From assembly GCF_004519315.1 (NCBI RefSeq), contig NZ_SOZE01000001.1:62001-126000 (forward strand): DNA of 64,000 nucleotides, given 5' to 3'. Of this stretch, positions 56,395-64,000 are shown in pieces. The position numbers were made by a program, and so were the translations under genes. Under the pieces are notes generated by a model that saw only the letters and a program-made list of their open reading frames with translations, ran no database searches and was not told the origin of the DNA. Each line of letters begins with the position of its first letter. Position 1 is the first letter of the stretch. Source of the DNA: Mucilaginibacter psychrotolerans. GTDB lineage: Bacteria; Bacteroidota; Bacteroidia; Sphingobacteriales; Sphingobacteriaceae.

Positions 56395-57228
56395 ATGAAC
56401 TTATTCGACGAAACGTGTTTTGAATGCAGCAAGCTGATTACCGAGAAATACAGCACCTCGTTCAGCCTTGGTATAAAGGCTTTCGAGAAGCATCTACGCT
56501 ATCCGGTTTACGCCATATACGGCTTCGTGCGCTATGCCGATGAAATTGTAGATACTTTTTACGAGCATGATCAGCGCCAGCTTATAGCAGATTTCCGAAC
56601 TGAAACCTTCAAGGCTATCAATGCGGGCATCAGCACCAACCCCGTGCTGCAATCTTTTCAGCAGGTGGTAAACCAATACGGAATAGAACGTGAACTGATA
56701 GACGCTTTTCTTACATCCATGATAATGGACCTGGATAAAACTGCGTATGATGAAGGCGGCTATAAAGTGTACATCTACGGCTCAGCCGAAGTGGTGGGTC
56801 TAATGTGTCTGCGCGTGTTTTGCGCCAGTGATGGCGGGTTGTACAACCAGCTCATTACCAAGGCTCGCAGTCTCGGCTCAGCTTTTCAGAAGATAAATTT
56901 CCTGCGGGATATCAAGGCCGATTACGAAGACCGTGGCCGCACTTATTTCCCCGGCGTAGATTTTGGTAACTTTACCGCGCAGGATAAAACCAATATAGAA
57001 GCCGATATCAAAAAAGATTTTGATGAAGCTCTGTTAGGCATAAAGCTCTTGCCTAAATCCGCGCGCCTGGGTGTATATGTGGCCTATGTGTATTATCTGC
57101 AATTGTTCAAGAAAATACGTAGCACCCCCGCGGGCATCATCATGCAGAAGCGGGTGCGAATTTCCAATGCACGGAAACTTAGTCTTTTCCTAAAGGCCCG
57201 GTTGCACCAAAAAATGAACGTAATATAA
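56395..57228 (+). CDS. crtB: Phytoene synthase
   Basis: 277 residues. It has the squalene/phytoene synthase signatures: YGFVRYADEIVDTFYEHD (first Asp-rich region) and GSAFQKINFLRDIKADYEDRGRTYFP, split here around the second D-x3-D. It condenses two geranylgeranyl diphosphates to phytoene. Its stop overlaps the next ATG by one base, giving a coupled operon with the genes to 58712. Confidence 0.94.
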   Translation: MNLFDETCFECSKLITEKYSTSFSLGIKAFEKHLRYPVYAIYGFVRYADEIVDTFYEHDQRQLIADFRTETFKAINAGISTNPVLQSFQQVVNQYGIERELIDAFLTSMIMDLDKTAYDEGGYKVYIYGSAEVVGLMCLRVFCASDGGLYNQLITKARSLGSAFQKINFLRDIKADYEDRGRTYFPGVDFGNFTAQDKTNIEADIKKDFDEALLGIKLLPKSARLGVYVAYVYYLQLFKKIRSTPAGIIMQKRVRISNARKLSLFLKARLHQKMNVI

Positions 57229-57800
57229 TGTCGGCAACGTTTATATATAACCCCGTTAAATACTTGCTATTAGTGATGCTGGCGGGGATGCTGATGTCGT
57301 TCGGCCCGATGAAAAACGCCGTTGACACACCGCCTGACCTACCTGTTATACGCAAACTGCTGGTAACTGCCCTGGAGAGCAAAAAAACTACCGACTCGCT
57401 TTACAACAGCCTTGGCGAAATAAAGGAGCGTTCGGCGCTCATTAACGCCTATATGGGTACACTGGAGGCCCTTAAAGCCAAGCACGCCTGGAACCCGTAC
57501 AACAAGTTCAAATACCTTAACGATTGCGAAAAGACGTTCAAAAGTGCCGTGACGGCCGACCCACATAATATAGAGATACGCTTTATGCGCTTTTCTATAG
57601 AGCATAACGTGCCCAAGTTTTTGGGCTATAACAAAAACCTGGTTGTCGATAGATTAGAGATGGTTAAACAGATAGATGCAAAATACTATGCTTCGGCAGA
57701 TAAAGTGCTGGTTAAAACCATCATCAAGTTCATGCTCGAATCTAAACGCTGCACCGCCGACGAGCAGAAACGCCTTCACCAACATTTAGCTGCCCTATAG
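57228..57800 (+). CDS. Uncharacterised exported protein in the carotenoid operon
   Basis: 190 residues. An N-terminal hydrophobic helix (KYLLLVMLAGMLMSFG, about residues 11-26) is a signal peptide or anchor. The rest is helical and TPR-like in spacing (NDCEKTFKSAVTADPHNIEIRFMRFSIEH), with no catalytic motif. It starts on the crtB stop and ends one base before the cyclase start, so it is co-expressed with carotenoid synthesis. Small proteins of this kind occur in crt clusters of Sphingobacteriales; the function is unknown to me. Confidence 0.8.
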   Translation: MSATFIYNPVKYLLLVMLAGMLMSFGPMKNAVDTPPDLPVIRKLLVTALESKKTTDSLYNSLGEIKERSALINAYMGTLEALKAKHAWNPYNKFKYLNDCEKTFKSAVTADPHNIEIRFMRFSIEHNVPKFLGYNKNLVVDRLEMVKQIDAKYYASADKVLVKTIIKFMLESKRCTADEQKRLHQHLAAL

Positions 57801-57801
57801 C

Positions 57802-58479
57802 GTGAAATATACTTACCTCATCATCAATTTGCTTACCGTAATATTCCCCGTGGCCTTGTCTTTCGATAAGCGGGTAGCGTTCGCCAAAAGCTGGAAATAT
57901 CTTTGGCCGGGGATGGCCATCACCGGGCTGGTGTTTTTGTTTTGGGATGTGCTGTTTACCGTTTATGGCGTGTGGAGTTTCAACGATGCCTACATTACGG
58001 GTATTAAATTCATAGGCTTGCCGCTGGAGGAGATATTGTTCTTCCTTACGGTGCCCTTTTCCTGCTTGTTTATCTACGCCTGCCTCAATTATTATGTAAA
58101 ATGGGAGCCGCCGTTTGTGCTGACTAGGATGATATCCAATCTGCTGATTGGCGCATCGGTATCGTTGCTAGCCTATAACTACACCCGGTTGTACACTGCG
58201 GTAACCTTTGGCTTGCTGATTGTTTTGCTGGTAGCCCTGGTTTATTTTTTTAAAGCAGATTGGCTGGGCAGGTTTTACATGGCGTTCTTGGTATCGCTTA
58301 TCCCTTTCTACATCGTCAACGGCGTACTGACAGCCTGGCCGGTAGTACTATATAACAATGCGCAAAACATGAGCCTGCGCGTGGGCACCATTCCCTTTGA
58401 GGATCATTTTTACAGTATGGCCCTGCTGCTGATGAATGTTGCTTTTTTTGAATATTTCAAGTCTCGAAAGACAGCATGA
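57802..58479 (+). CDS. crtYcd: Fused lycopene cyclase (CrtYcd type)
   Basis: 225 residues, about seven helices, read from GTG at 57802. Two internally related halves carry IGLPLEEILFFLTVPF and TIPFEDHFYSMALLLMN, the P-L-E/P-F-E pairs of heterodimeric-type lycopene cyclases fused in one chain, as in Bacteroidota. It closes the ionone rings of lycopene to give beta-carotene or a monocyclic product. The last four bases overlap the start of the cytochrome b5-like gene. Confidence 0.88.
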   Translation: MKYTYLIINLLTVIFPVALSFDKRVAFAKSWKYLWPGMAITGLVFLFWDVLFTVYGVWSFNDAYITGIKFIGLPLEEILFFLTVPFSCLFIYACLNYYVKWEPPFVLTRMISNLLIGASVSLLAYNYTRLYTAVTFGLLIVLLVALVYFFKADWLGRFYMAFLVSLIPFYIVNGVLTAWPVVLYNNAQNMSLRVGTIPFEDHFYSMALLLMNVAFFEYFKSRKTA

Positions 58480-58712
58480 GCGAATTGCCGGTATATACCA
58501 AATCGCAACTTGCTTTGCGCAACGGACAGGATAAGCCCCAGATATGGGTGGCATTTAAAGGTGTAATTTACGATGTTACCGAAAGCCGACTTTGGCGCAA
58601 TGGTAAGCATTACGAGCATTGGGCCGGGCAGGATCTTACCGAAGAACTGGCCGATGCCCCGCATACCGAAACCGTATTCGAGAAGTTTGTGGTAGTGGGG
58701 AGATTGGAGTAG
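58476..58712 (+). CDS. Cytochrome b5-like haem/steroid-binding domain protein
   Basis: 78 residues forming a single cytochrome b5 fold. It has YTKSQLALRNGQDKPQIWVAF and then VIYDVTES, with candidate axial residues His49 and His52 in NGKHYEHWAG and His66 in DAPHTE. It is shorter than true b5, closer to MAPR-type domains. The four-base overlap with the cyclase suggests it serves carotenoid modification or acts as an electron donor. That is inference. It is the last gene of the crtB operon. Confidence 0.82.
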   Translation: MSELPVYTKSQLALRNGQDKPQIWVAFKGVIYDVTESRLWRNGKHYEHWAGQDLTEELADAPHTETVFEKFVVVGRLE

Positions 58713-58787
58713 GCCCCAACGAAACCACATCGTCATTGCAATGACAAGAGGGCTGGTTGGGTTAGCTAAATATCTTTCGTTATTAAC

Positions 58788-59384
58788 CTACCCCATCAAC
58801 ACAAATATCACCAAACTCCTCGGCCCGTGGGCGCCAAGCACTAAGGATTGCTCAATATCAGCGGTTTTGGATGGGCCGGCGATGAATGCGGCGAAGCCAT
58901 GGTCGCTGCCCTGTGTGCGTAGGTAAGCAGCATGCATATCGGGTACAATGTCGGTAGATTTAACCACCAGCGCCAGATGTTGGCAGATAAAAGGCAGCAC
59001 GCGGGTGCCCATTTGTTTTTCGGTAAGCCAAAGGGCGCTATTCTCGGCAACGCCGAATTCCGCCTGCAAAATGGCCAACTCCACATTTTCCATTTCGTGC
59101 GGGGCCTTGTTGGCAAACTGGGCCGCATCTTTGGCGATATCCAGCAGTTGGGGCATAGAAGTTAACACCCGCGAGCCGGGGGTAATTACCAGATGTGCTT
59201 TCAGCTTGTCGATAGAATCAACCAACACCACCCTGCTACCTACGTTACCGGCAACGGTTGCGAAAGTCTCCAGCAAAGCGCCTTTAGCCTTCGCCTTATC
59301 TTCCCAAACGGCAATATCCGGCGCAGCCACCAAAGGCGGCTGGTTACGGCGTACATCGGCTAATATTTTATCGCGGGTGGTCAT
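58788..59384 (-). CDS. lutC: Lactate utilization protein C (LutC/YkgG family)
   Basis: 198 residues with the LUD-domain pattern VVLVDSIDKLKAHLVITPGSRV, then GVAENSALWLTEKQMG and a C-terminal GSDHGFAAFIAGPSKTADIEQSLVLGAHGP, diagnostic of YkgG/LutC. With LutA and LutB it oxidises L-lactate to pyruvate. It is separated from lutB by 349 bases of hairpin repeats, so it may depend on read-through or its own promoter. Confidence 0.9.
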   Translation of the reverse strand: MTTRDKILADVRRNQPPLVAAPDIAVWEDKAKAKGALLETFATVAGNVGSRVVLVDSIDKLKAHLVITPGSRVLTSMPQLLDIAKDAAQFANKAPHEMENVELAILQAEFGVAENSALWLTEKQMGTRVLPFICQHLALVVKSTDIVPDMHAAYLRTQGSDHGFAAFIAGPSKTADIEQSLVLGAHGPRSLVIFVLMG

Positions 59385-59733
59385 TTCGATTTCGGATTTA
59401 TTTTGATTTCGGATTTCTTATCGCTCGCATATTTTACTCACCCTGTCTGCCGACAGGTAGGCGCGACGGCCCGCCATTCGCGGGCGTCGACCCTCTCTGC
59501 TGCGCAAAGAGGGTGAGGAAAGAATATCTACGGTAGCGATGGGTTTCAAACCCATCGCTACTTGCTCAACCGTCATGTTGAACTTTTTTCAACACCCCAT
59601 CATAAAAGTTGCCATCATGCCAAGCCGCTTTGCATGCGGATTACCTGCCGTGTGGGGTGCCGAAATAAATTCGGCATGACGGTTTTTCTCTCTTACTTCT
59701 TATATCTTGTTTCTTGATTCTTGCCTCTTGATT
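59385..59733. repeat. Array of intergenic hairpin repeats between lutC and lutB
   Basis: No gene. It contains CCTGTC-tgcc-GACAGG (59442-59457), a CGACG/CGTCG-based hairpin with CCCGC/GCGGG (about 59464-59489), CCCTCT/AGAGGG (about 59491-59513), and a perfect 14-pair palindrome at 59533-59561. Two mutually inverted 30-base elements (59570-59599 and 59653-59682) are each themselves a hairpin, with compensating changes. The content resembles dispersed REP-like intergenic elements. Confidence 0.75.
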
Positions 59734-61095
59734 CTATTTCCTGTTCTTCCTATACCACTCCCCGAATGATTCCTTCGGTGCATCCGGCATATCGCGGTGC
59801 TTGTACCAGGGGTTCAGCGGATTGTTTACAGCGAATGGCACATGCTTAATAACCCAGCGACCTGCTTTGCCTGCCAGCCGGTAAACCTTTGGCGAGGAAA
59901 GCGTATAAGCCATAGCCTGCATGGCAGCGGCTTTCTTTTTATCGCCGTAACCTTCTTTGATGATTACCTGTCGCCATTTATACAGCTGCTCGTGAATATC
60001 GATCTTTACCGGACAAACATTACTACACGATCCGCAAAGCGTGGACGCGAATGGCAAATCGGCGTATTGTTTCATATCCAGGTTTGGAGCCAGGATAGAA
60101 CCTATTGGCCCTGCCACTGCTGTATGGTAGCTGTGGCCGCCGCTGCGGCGGTAAACCGGACAGGTGTTCATGCAGGCCCCGCAACGGATGCATTTGAGCG
60201 AGTTGCGGAAATCTTCACGACCTAACTGTACACTGCGGCCGTTATCCACCAGTATGATATGCATCTCCTGCCCCGGCCTTGGTCGTTTAAAGTGACTGCT
60301 GTAAGTAGTTATGGGCTGGCCCGTTGCACTGCGGGTAAGCAGGCGCAGAAACACCCCAAGATCTTTACGCTTGGGTATCAGCTTTTCAATCCCCATGCTG
60401 GCGATGTGCACATCAGAAAGGTGCGCGCCCATATCTGCATTACCCTCGTTGGTGCACACCACAAATTCACCGGTTTCTGCTACCGCGAAGTTGACGCCGG
60501 TAAGCGCTGCTCTGCGCGATAAAAAGGTATTGCGTAAATGGATACGGGCCGTTTCGGTGAGTACCTGCGGGTCGGCTTCGCCTTTGACGCTGCCCAAATG
60601 TTCGTGGAATATATCGCCGATCTCTTCTTTTTTCTTGTGGATGCAAGGCAGTACAATATGGCTAGGCGGTTCTTTAGCTAATTGCACAATGAGTTCGCCC
60701 AGGTCAGAATCCACTACGCTGATGCCTTGTTCTTCCAGGTAATGGTTCAGGTGGCATTCCTCGGTCAGCATCGACTTGCTTTTCACCATCTGGCTGATGC
60801 CATGGCGCTTGAGGATACCGTGGACTATTTTGTTATGCTCCAGGGCATCCGCCGCCCAATGTACACGAATACCATTGTTGCTGGCCTGCTGCTCAAACTG
60901 CTCCAGATAGTCGGCCAGGTTGGATAGCACGTTATGCTTTATTTGCGAGGCAGCTTCGCGGAGTTCCTCCCAATCGGGTATCTGGTGCGATGCTTTATCG
61001 CGTTTCTGGCGCACAAACCAAAGGGTTTCGTCGTGCCAGTTTACCCGCTGCTCGTCTTCATTAAATACTTCGGAGAGTTCGGCGTGGTCTTTCAT
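59734..61095 (-). CDS. lutB: Lactate utilization iron-sulfur protein B
   Basis: 453 residues from the ATG at 61095 (MKDHAELSEV), which overlaps the lutA stop as ATGA. A longer in-frame reading would run into lutA and is rejected. The LUD domain is followed by two ferredoxin-type clusters: CIRCGACMNTCPVYRRSGGH and CGSCSNVCPVKI. The C-terminal part matches LutB/YkgF. It carries electrons in L-lactate oxidation. Confidence 0.93.
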   Translation of the reverse strand: MKDHAELSEVFNEDEQRVNWHDETLWFVRQKRDKASHQIPDWEELREAASQIKHNVLSNLADYLEQFEQQASNNGIRVHWAADALEHNKIVHGILKRHGISQMVKSKSMLTEECHLNHYLEEQGISVVDSDLGELIVQLAKEPPSHIVLPCIHKKKEEIGDIFHEHLGSVKGEADPQVLTETARIHLRNTFLSRRAALTGVNFAVAETGEFVVCTNEGNADMGAHLSDVHIASMGIEKLIPKRKDLGVFLRLLTRSATGQPITTYSSHFKRPRPGQEMHIILVDNGRSVQLGREDFRNSLKCIRCGACMNTCPVYRRSGGHSYHTAVAGPIGSILAPNLDMKQYADLPFASTLCGSCSNVCPVKIDIHEQLYKWRQVIIKEGYGDKKKAAAMQAMAYTLSSPKVYRLAGKAGRWVIKHVPFAVNNPLNPWYKHRDMPDAPKESFGEWYRKNRK

Positions 61096-61841
61096 GCTAC
61101 AGACTCCTTCACACCATTTAATATCTCGGCAATGTGTATCACCTTTACAGCGCTTTTTTGCCTTTTCAGGATGCCTTCCATATGCATCAGGCAACTAAGG
61201 TCGGCAGCGGTGATGTATTCCGCGCCGGCCTGGATATGGTCGGCCACGCGGTCTTTCCCCATCTTGGCCGAAACCGCTTCCTCCGCCACGCAAAAGGTAC
61301 CGCCGAAGCCGCAGCATTCGTCGGCCCGTTTCAGGGGCACCAGTTCCACACCTTCCACCATATTCAACAAGCTGCCGGGTTTGGAGAATGGCGAGGCGGT
61401 CAATTCCGTCATTTGCGCCAGTTTAAGTCCGCGCTGCCCGTGGCAACTTTGATGCAAGCCTACACGGTAGGGGAATTTGGCATCCAGTTTCTCTACCTTT
61501 AAAACATCGGTCAGGAATTCGGTCAACTCGTATATTTTCTTTCGGATGCCGGTTGCTGCCTCCTCGTTATCATGCGTGTGCAGATGTTCCTTAATATGCA
61601 AAGCGCAACTGCCAGACGGCGAAACGATGTAATCGTATTCTGCAAAATTAGCTACAAATAAGTCGTTACATCCACCGGTTAAATGTTCGTAGCCAGAGTT
61701 GGCCATGGGCTGGCCGCAACAGGTTTGCTGTGCCGGATACCCTACCTCTACCCCAAGCTTTTCCAGCAACTCCAGGGTAGCAATTGCCGCATTGGGGTAA
61801 AACTGGTCGACGTAACAGGGGATAAACAAGCCTACTCTCAT
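61092..61841 (-). CDS. lutA: Lactate utilization protein A ((Fe-S)-binding, CCG domains)
   Basis: 249 residues with two CCG domains: CCGQPMANSGYEHLTG near residue 43 and CCGFGGTFCV near 178, plus HQSCHGQRGL. This is LutA/YkgE. It starts MRVGLFIPCYVDQFYP, the family start. It is coupled to lutB by a four-base overlap, and lies 49 bases downstream of the FAH-family hydrolase stop. Confidence 0.93.
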   Translation of the reverse strand: MRVGLFIPCYVDQFYPNAAIATLELLEKLGVEVGYPAQQTCCGQPMANSGYEHLTGGCNDLFVANFAEYDYIVSPSGSCALHIKEHLHTHDNEEAATGIRKKIYELTEFLTDVLKVEKLDAKFPYRVGLHQSCHGQRGLKLAQMTELTASPFSKPGSLLNMVEGVELVPLKRADECCGFGGTFCVAEEAVSAKMGKDRVADHIQAGAEYITAADLSCLMHMEGILKRQKSAVKVIHIAEILNGVKESVA

Positions 61842-61890
61842 ATTACAAATCTGCAGTATGTATCTAAATTAACCGTCCTCTACTGTATGC

Positions 61891-62748
61891 TTAAGCTTTA
61901 GTATAAGCCACCAATTCCTGGCGGGAGGTGCCCAAACCATCTATGCCCAGCTCCACCACGTCGCCGGGTTTCAGATAAACAGGCGGTTTAAAACCGAGAC
62001 CAACGCCGGCAGGTGTGCCGGTAGAGATCACGTCGCCCGGCAGCAGGGTCATAAACCGGCTCACATAAGCTATCACGAAAGGCACTTTGAAGATGAAGTT
62101 AGCCGTATTGCCATCCTGCATTTTCTGACCGTTTACGGTTAGCCAAAGGCGCAAGTTATCGGGGTCGGCCACTTCATCGGGCGTTACCAGGTATGGACCC
62201 ATCGGCGCAAAAGTATCGCAGCCTTTTCCTTTATCCCAGGTACCGTTGCGCTCCAATTGGAACTCACGCTCGGATACATCATTGTGCAGCACGTAACCAG
62301 CTATATAATCCGCCGCTTCGGCTTCCTCTACATAGGATGCTTTTTTACCGATAACCACAGCCAACTCAACCTCCCAATCGGTTTTTACCGAATTTTTAGG
62401 GATAACGATATTATCATTCGGCCCAACCAGCGAGGTGCTGCTTTTCATGAATATCACCGGCTCGGGCGGTATTGGTGCGTTGGTTTCGCGGGCATGGTCG
62501 GCATAGTTCAAGCCGATGCAAACGATTTTTGATGGCCTGGCTATAGGGCTGCCTAAACGGCTGCCTTCGGGTATTGGGGTCAATTCGCTTTGGTGCGCTT
62601 TTACGTAAGCTTCCAGTTCGGCAATGCCGCCACGTTCAAAGAATTTCTCGTCGTAATCACTGTTCAAAAAAGAGGCATCGTAGTTAACGCCATCAATATG
62701 CACGCCTGCTTTCTCTTCGCCGGCGTTGCCAAATCTTATTAGTTTCAT
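61891..62748 (-). CDS. Fumarylacetoacetate hydrolase family protein (probable 2,4-diketo-3-deoxy-L-fuconate hydrolase)
   Basis: 285 residues from the ATG at 62748 (MKLIRFGNAGEEKAGV). The upstream frame overlaps the SDR and is not used. It has the FAH core KIVCIGLNYADHARETNAPIP, DWEVELAVVIGKKA, HNDVSEREFQLERNGTWDKGK and STGTPAGVGLGFKPP, with the metal-binding acidic residues intact. In non-phosphorylating L-fucose/L-rhamnose routes such enzymes split the diketo acid into pyruvate and L-lactate. The SDR and dehydratase upstream and lutABC downstream fit that. The substrate is inferred. Confidence 0.88.
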   Translation of the reverse strand: MKLIRFGNAGEEKAGVHIDGVNYDASFLNSDYDEKFFERGGIAELEAYVKAHQSELTPIPEGSRLGSPIARPSKIVCIGLNYADHARETNAPIPPEPVIFMKSSTSLVGPNDNIVIPKNSVKTDWEVELAVVIGKKASYVEEAEAADYIAGYVLHNDVSEREFQLERNGTWDKGKGCDTFAPMGPYLVTPDEVADPDNLRLWLTVNGQKMQDGNTANFIFKVPFVIAYVSRFMTLLPGDVISTGTPAGVGLGFKPPVYLKPGDVVELGIDGLGTSRQELVAYTKA

Positions 62749-62753
62749 CTTGC

Positions 62754-63518
62754 TTAGTTGTTTAATGTAATAAAGCCGCCATCTATAGGGTAATCGGTCC
62801 CCGTGATAAACCCGGCTTCGTCCGAACATAAGTACAAGGCCAGCGAAGCAACTTCATCCGGCTTGCCCATACGCCCGATGGGCTGGCTTTTGGATAGTTT
62901 CTCGAATATCTCGTCCTCTCTGCCAGGATAATTTTTTGCGATAAAGCCATCTACAAATGGTGTATGCACCCTTGCCGGCGAGATACTGTTGCAGCGGATA
63001 TTATCGGCCATATAATCGCGTGCTACGGATAAGGTCATGGCAAAGATGGCGCCTTTGCTCATAGAGTAGGCAAACCTGTCGGTAATACCCACTTGCGCCG
63101 CTATGGATGCCATGTTGAGGATAACCCCACCGCCATGCAGCTTCATGCCTGGCACCGCCGCAAAAAGGCAGTTATAGGCACCTTTTACGTTTACGTTGTA
63201 GATGCGGTCCAAATCTGCTTCGCTGGTGTTCAGCAGGCTACCTACATGGGCAATGCCCGCATTGTTTACCAAAATATCCACCTTGCCTATCTTATCGAAT
63301 ACAGCTAATACCGCCTGCTGATCGGCCACGTTGGCAGCATGTGCTTCTGCTTTACCGCCTGTGGCGCTAATTTCTTCTACAACACCGCTTGCTGCATCGG
63401 CATTTAGTTCTATGATGTGTACCGTTGCGCCTTGTTGGGCAAACAGCAAGGCTATGGCCCGGCCTATGCCGCTGCCACCGCCGGTAATAACGGCTATTTT
63501 ATTTACTAAGCTAAACAT
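62754..63518 (-). CDS. SDR family oxidoreductase (probable 2-keto-3-deoxy-L-fuconate dehydrogenase)
   Basis: 254 residues. The cofactor motif TGGGSGIG is at 12-19, Glu37 after the second strand favours NAD, NNAG is at 85-88, and the catalytic triad is Ser138, Tyr151 and Lys155 (YSMSK). The end DGGFITLNN is typical of classical SDRs. It ends 5 bases before the FAH-family start and follows the dehydratase by 14 bases. A role in oxidising the 2-keto-3-deoxy sugar acid is inferred from the operon. Confidence 0.9.
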   Translation of the reverse strand: MFSLVNKIAVITGGGSGIGRAIALLFAQQGATVHIIELNADAASGVVEEISATGGKAEAHAANVADQQAVLAVFDKIGKVDILVNNAGIAHVGSLLNTSEADLDRIYNVNVKGAYNCLFAAVPGMKLHGGGVILNMASIAAQVGITDRFAYSMSKGAIFAMTLSVARDYMADNIRCNSISPARVHTPFVDGFIAKNYPGREDEIFEKLSKSQPIGRMGKPDEVASLALYLCSDEAGFITGTDYPIDGGFITLNN

Positions 63519-63532
63519 GCTTTTACTTAAGT

Positions 63533-64000
63533 TTATAATGAAACGCCTCTCTTCCAGGGAATAAAATCGTCCTGCCCCAATTGCACAGCTTTGGGTTTGA
63601 TATTGCCACTGGCTACCTCTACCACGTAATCCAACAAGCGGTGCGTGGCTTGTTCTATCGTTTCTTCTCCCTCTATAATAGTACCGCAGTTAAAATCGAT
63701 GATATCGGGCATGCGGTTATATAGTTTGGTGTTGGTTGATAGTTTTACTACCGGCGTAATGGGGTTGCCCGTTGGGGTGCCTAATCCTGTAGTAAACAAT
63801 ACAATATTACTGCCCGAGCCTACTACCGCCGTGGTGCTTTCTACATCGCTGCCTGGCGTACACAGCAGGTTAAGGCCCGGCTTAGTCACTTTCTCCGGAT
63901 AATCCAGTACCGCTGCCACGGGCGATGTGCCGCCTTTTTTGGCTGCACCTGCCGATTTGATAGCATCAGTAATCAACCCGTCGCGGATGTTGCCCGGCGA
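63533..64000 (-). CDS. UxaA family dehydratase, C-terminal part (5' end outside window)
   Basis: The minus-strand frame is open to the window edge and covers at least 155 residues. It shows the C-terminal pattern of altronate/galactarate-type dehydratases: [44 protein letters not shown] and [16 protein letters not shown]. These enzymes remove water from sugar acids using iron. Given the SDR and FAH partners, the substrate may be L-fuconate or a related deoxy-aldonate. The catalytic N-terminal part is not visible. Confidence 0.88.
   Translation of the reverse strand, partial: SPGNIRDGLITDAIKSAGAAKKGGTSPVAAVLDYPEKVTKPGLNLLCTPGSDVESTTAVVGSGSNIVLFTTGLGTPTGNPITPVVKLSTNTKLYNRMPDIIDFNCGTIIEGEETIEQATHRLLDYVVEVASGNIKPKAVQLGQDDFIPWKRGVSL

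Noticed and set aside
61096..61194. N-terminal extension of LutB
   Set aside because: It runs into lutA coding sequence; the ATG at 61095 overlaps the lutA stop and matches the family start.

Overview
The window looks like chromosome of a Bacteroidota member, most likely Sphingobacteriaceae and close to Mucilaginibacter. The basis is family content, because no rRNA is present: a surE/small membrane protein/lpxB block, a propeller-type hybrid histidine kinase, a CzcA-TolC fusion pump, a DUF5675 protein, a bacterial crtI/crtB/fused lycopene cyclase cluster, and several TAnnTTTG-type -7 promoter boxes. Gene starts generally lack strong Shine-Dalgarno sequences.

Layout. 1-2113: the surE end, a small membrane protein and lpxB, interrupted by an antisense gene. 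2185-2742: three tiny minus-strand genes, two of them paralogous. 2974-4161: an MFS exporter. 4324-4460: a candidate small RNA (promoter, 5' hairpin, terminator). 4858-11432: a complete type I Wadjet (JetABCD) anti-plasmid defence operon. 11585-17830: a hybrid two-component sensor and a secreted GH13 amylase. 17979-20733: an RNA-repair/ribosome-rescue operon (unknown basic protein, RtcB, PrfH). 21253-30870: alcohol dehydrogenase, universal stress protein, two P-type ATPases and three membrane proteins. 31002-34340: pstSCAB phosphate uptake. 34481-40467: heavy-metal RND efflux, with the outer-membrane factor fused to the pump.

40640-44636: a tRNA-Ala(GGC) gene with an inverted degenerate tRNA relic upstream. 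A 19/20 direct copy of its 3' end lies 3.7 kb downstream, and the two copies bracket ligD and ku (NHEJ), like the footprint of a small tRNA-targeted island. 44789-46031: a lysozyme-like protein and a DUF5675 protein. 46159-50046: an OmpA-family protein and an ice-binding (DUF3494) lipoprotein. 50195-50725: an AraC-type regulator with an HMA-like N-terminus. 51054-52049: a probable pentameric ligand-gated ion channel homologue. 52166-53329: an AAA ATPase (DUF4143 type) preceded by three 22-bp tandem repeats. 53418-54592: a DUF3095 gene broken by a 23-bp tandem duplication. 54836-58712: carotenoid genes (crtI divergent from crtB, an unknown gene, fused lycopene cyclase and a cytochrome b5-like protein). 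58788-64000: lutABC, an FAH-family hydrolase, an SDR and a UxaA-type dehydratase. The last group reads as a non-phosphorylating L-fuconate-type pathway whose lactate product feeds LutABC.

The most promising items beyond routine annotation are the uncharacterised third gene of the rtcB-prfH operon, the tRNA-bounded NHEJ module with its tRNA relics, the channel homologue, the candidate sRNA, and the internal signal-peptide-like junction in the CzcA-TolC fusion. All functions are read from motifs and context by eye. No database search was run.
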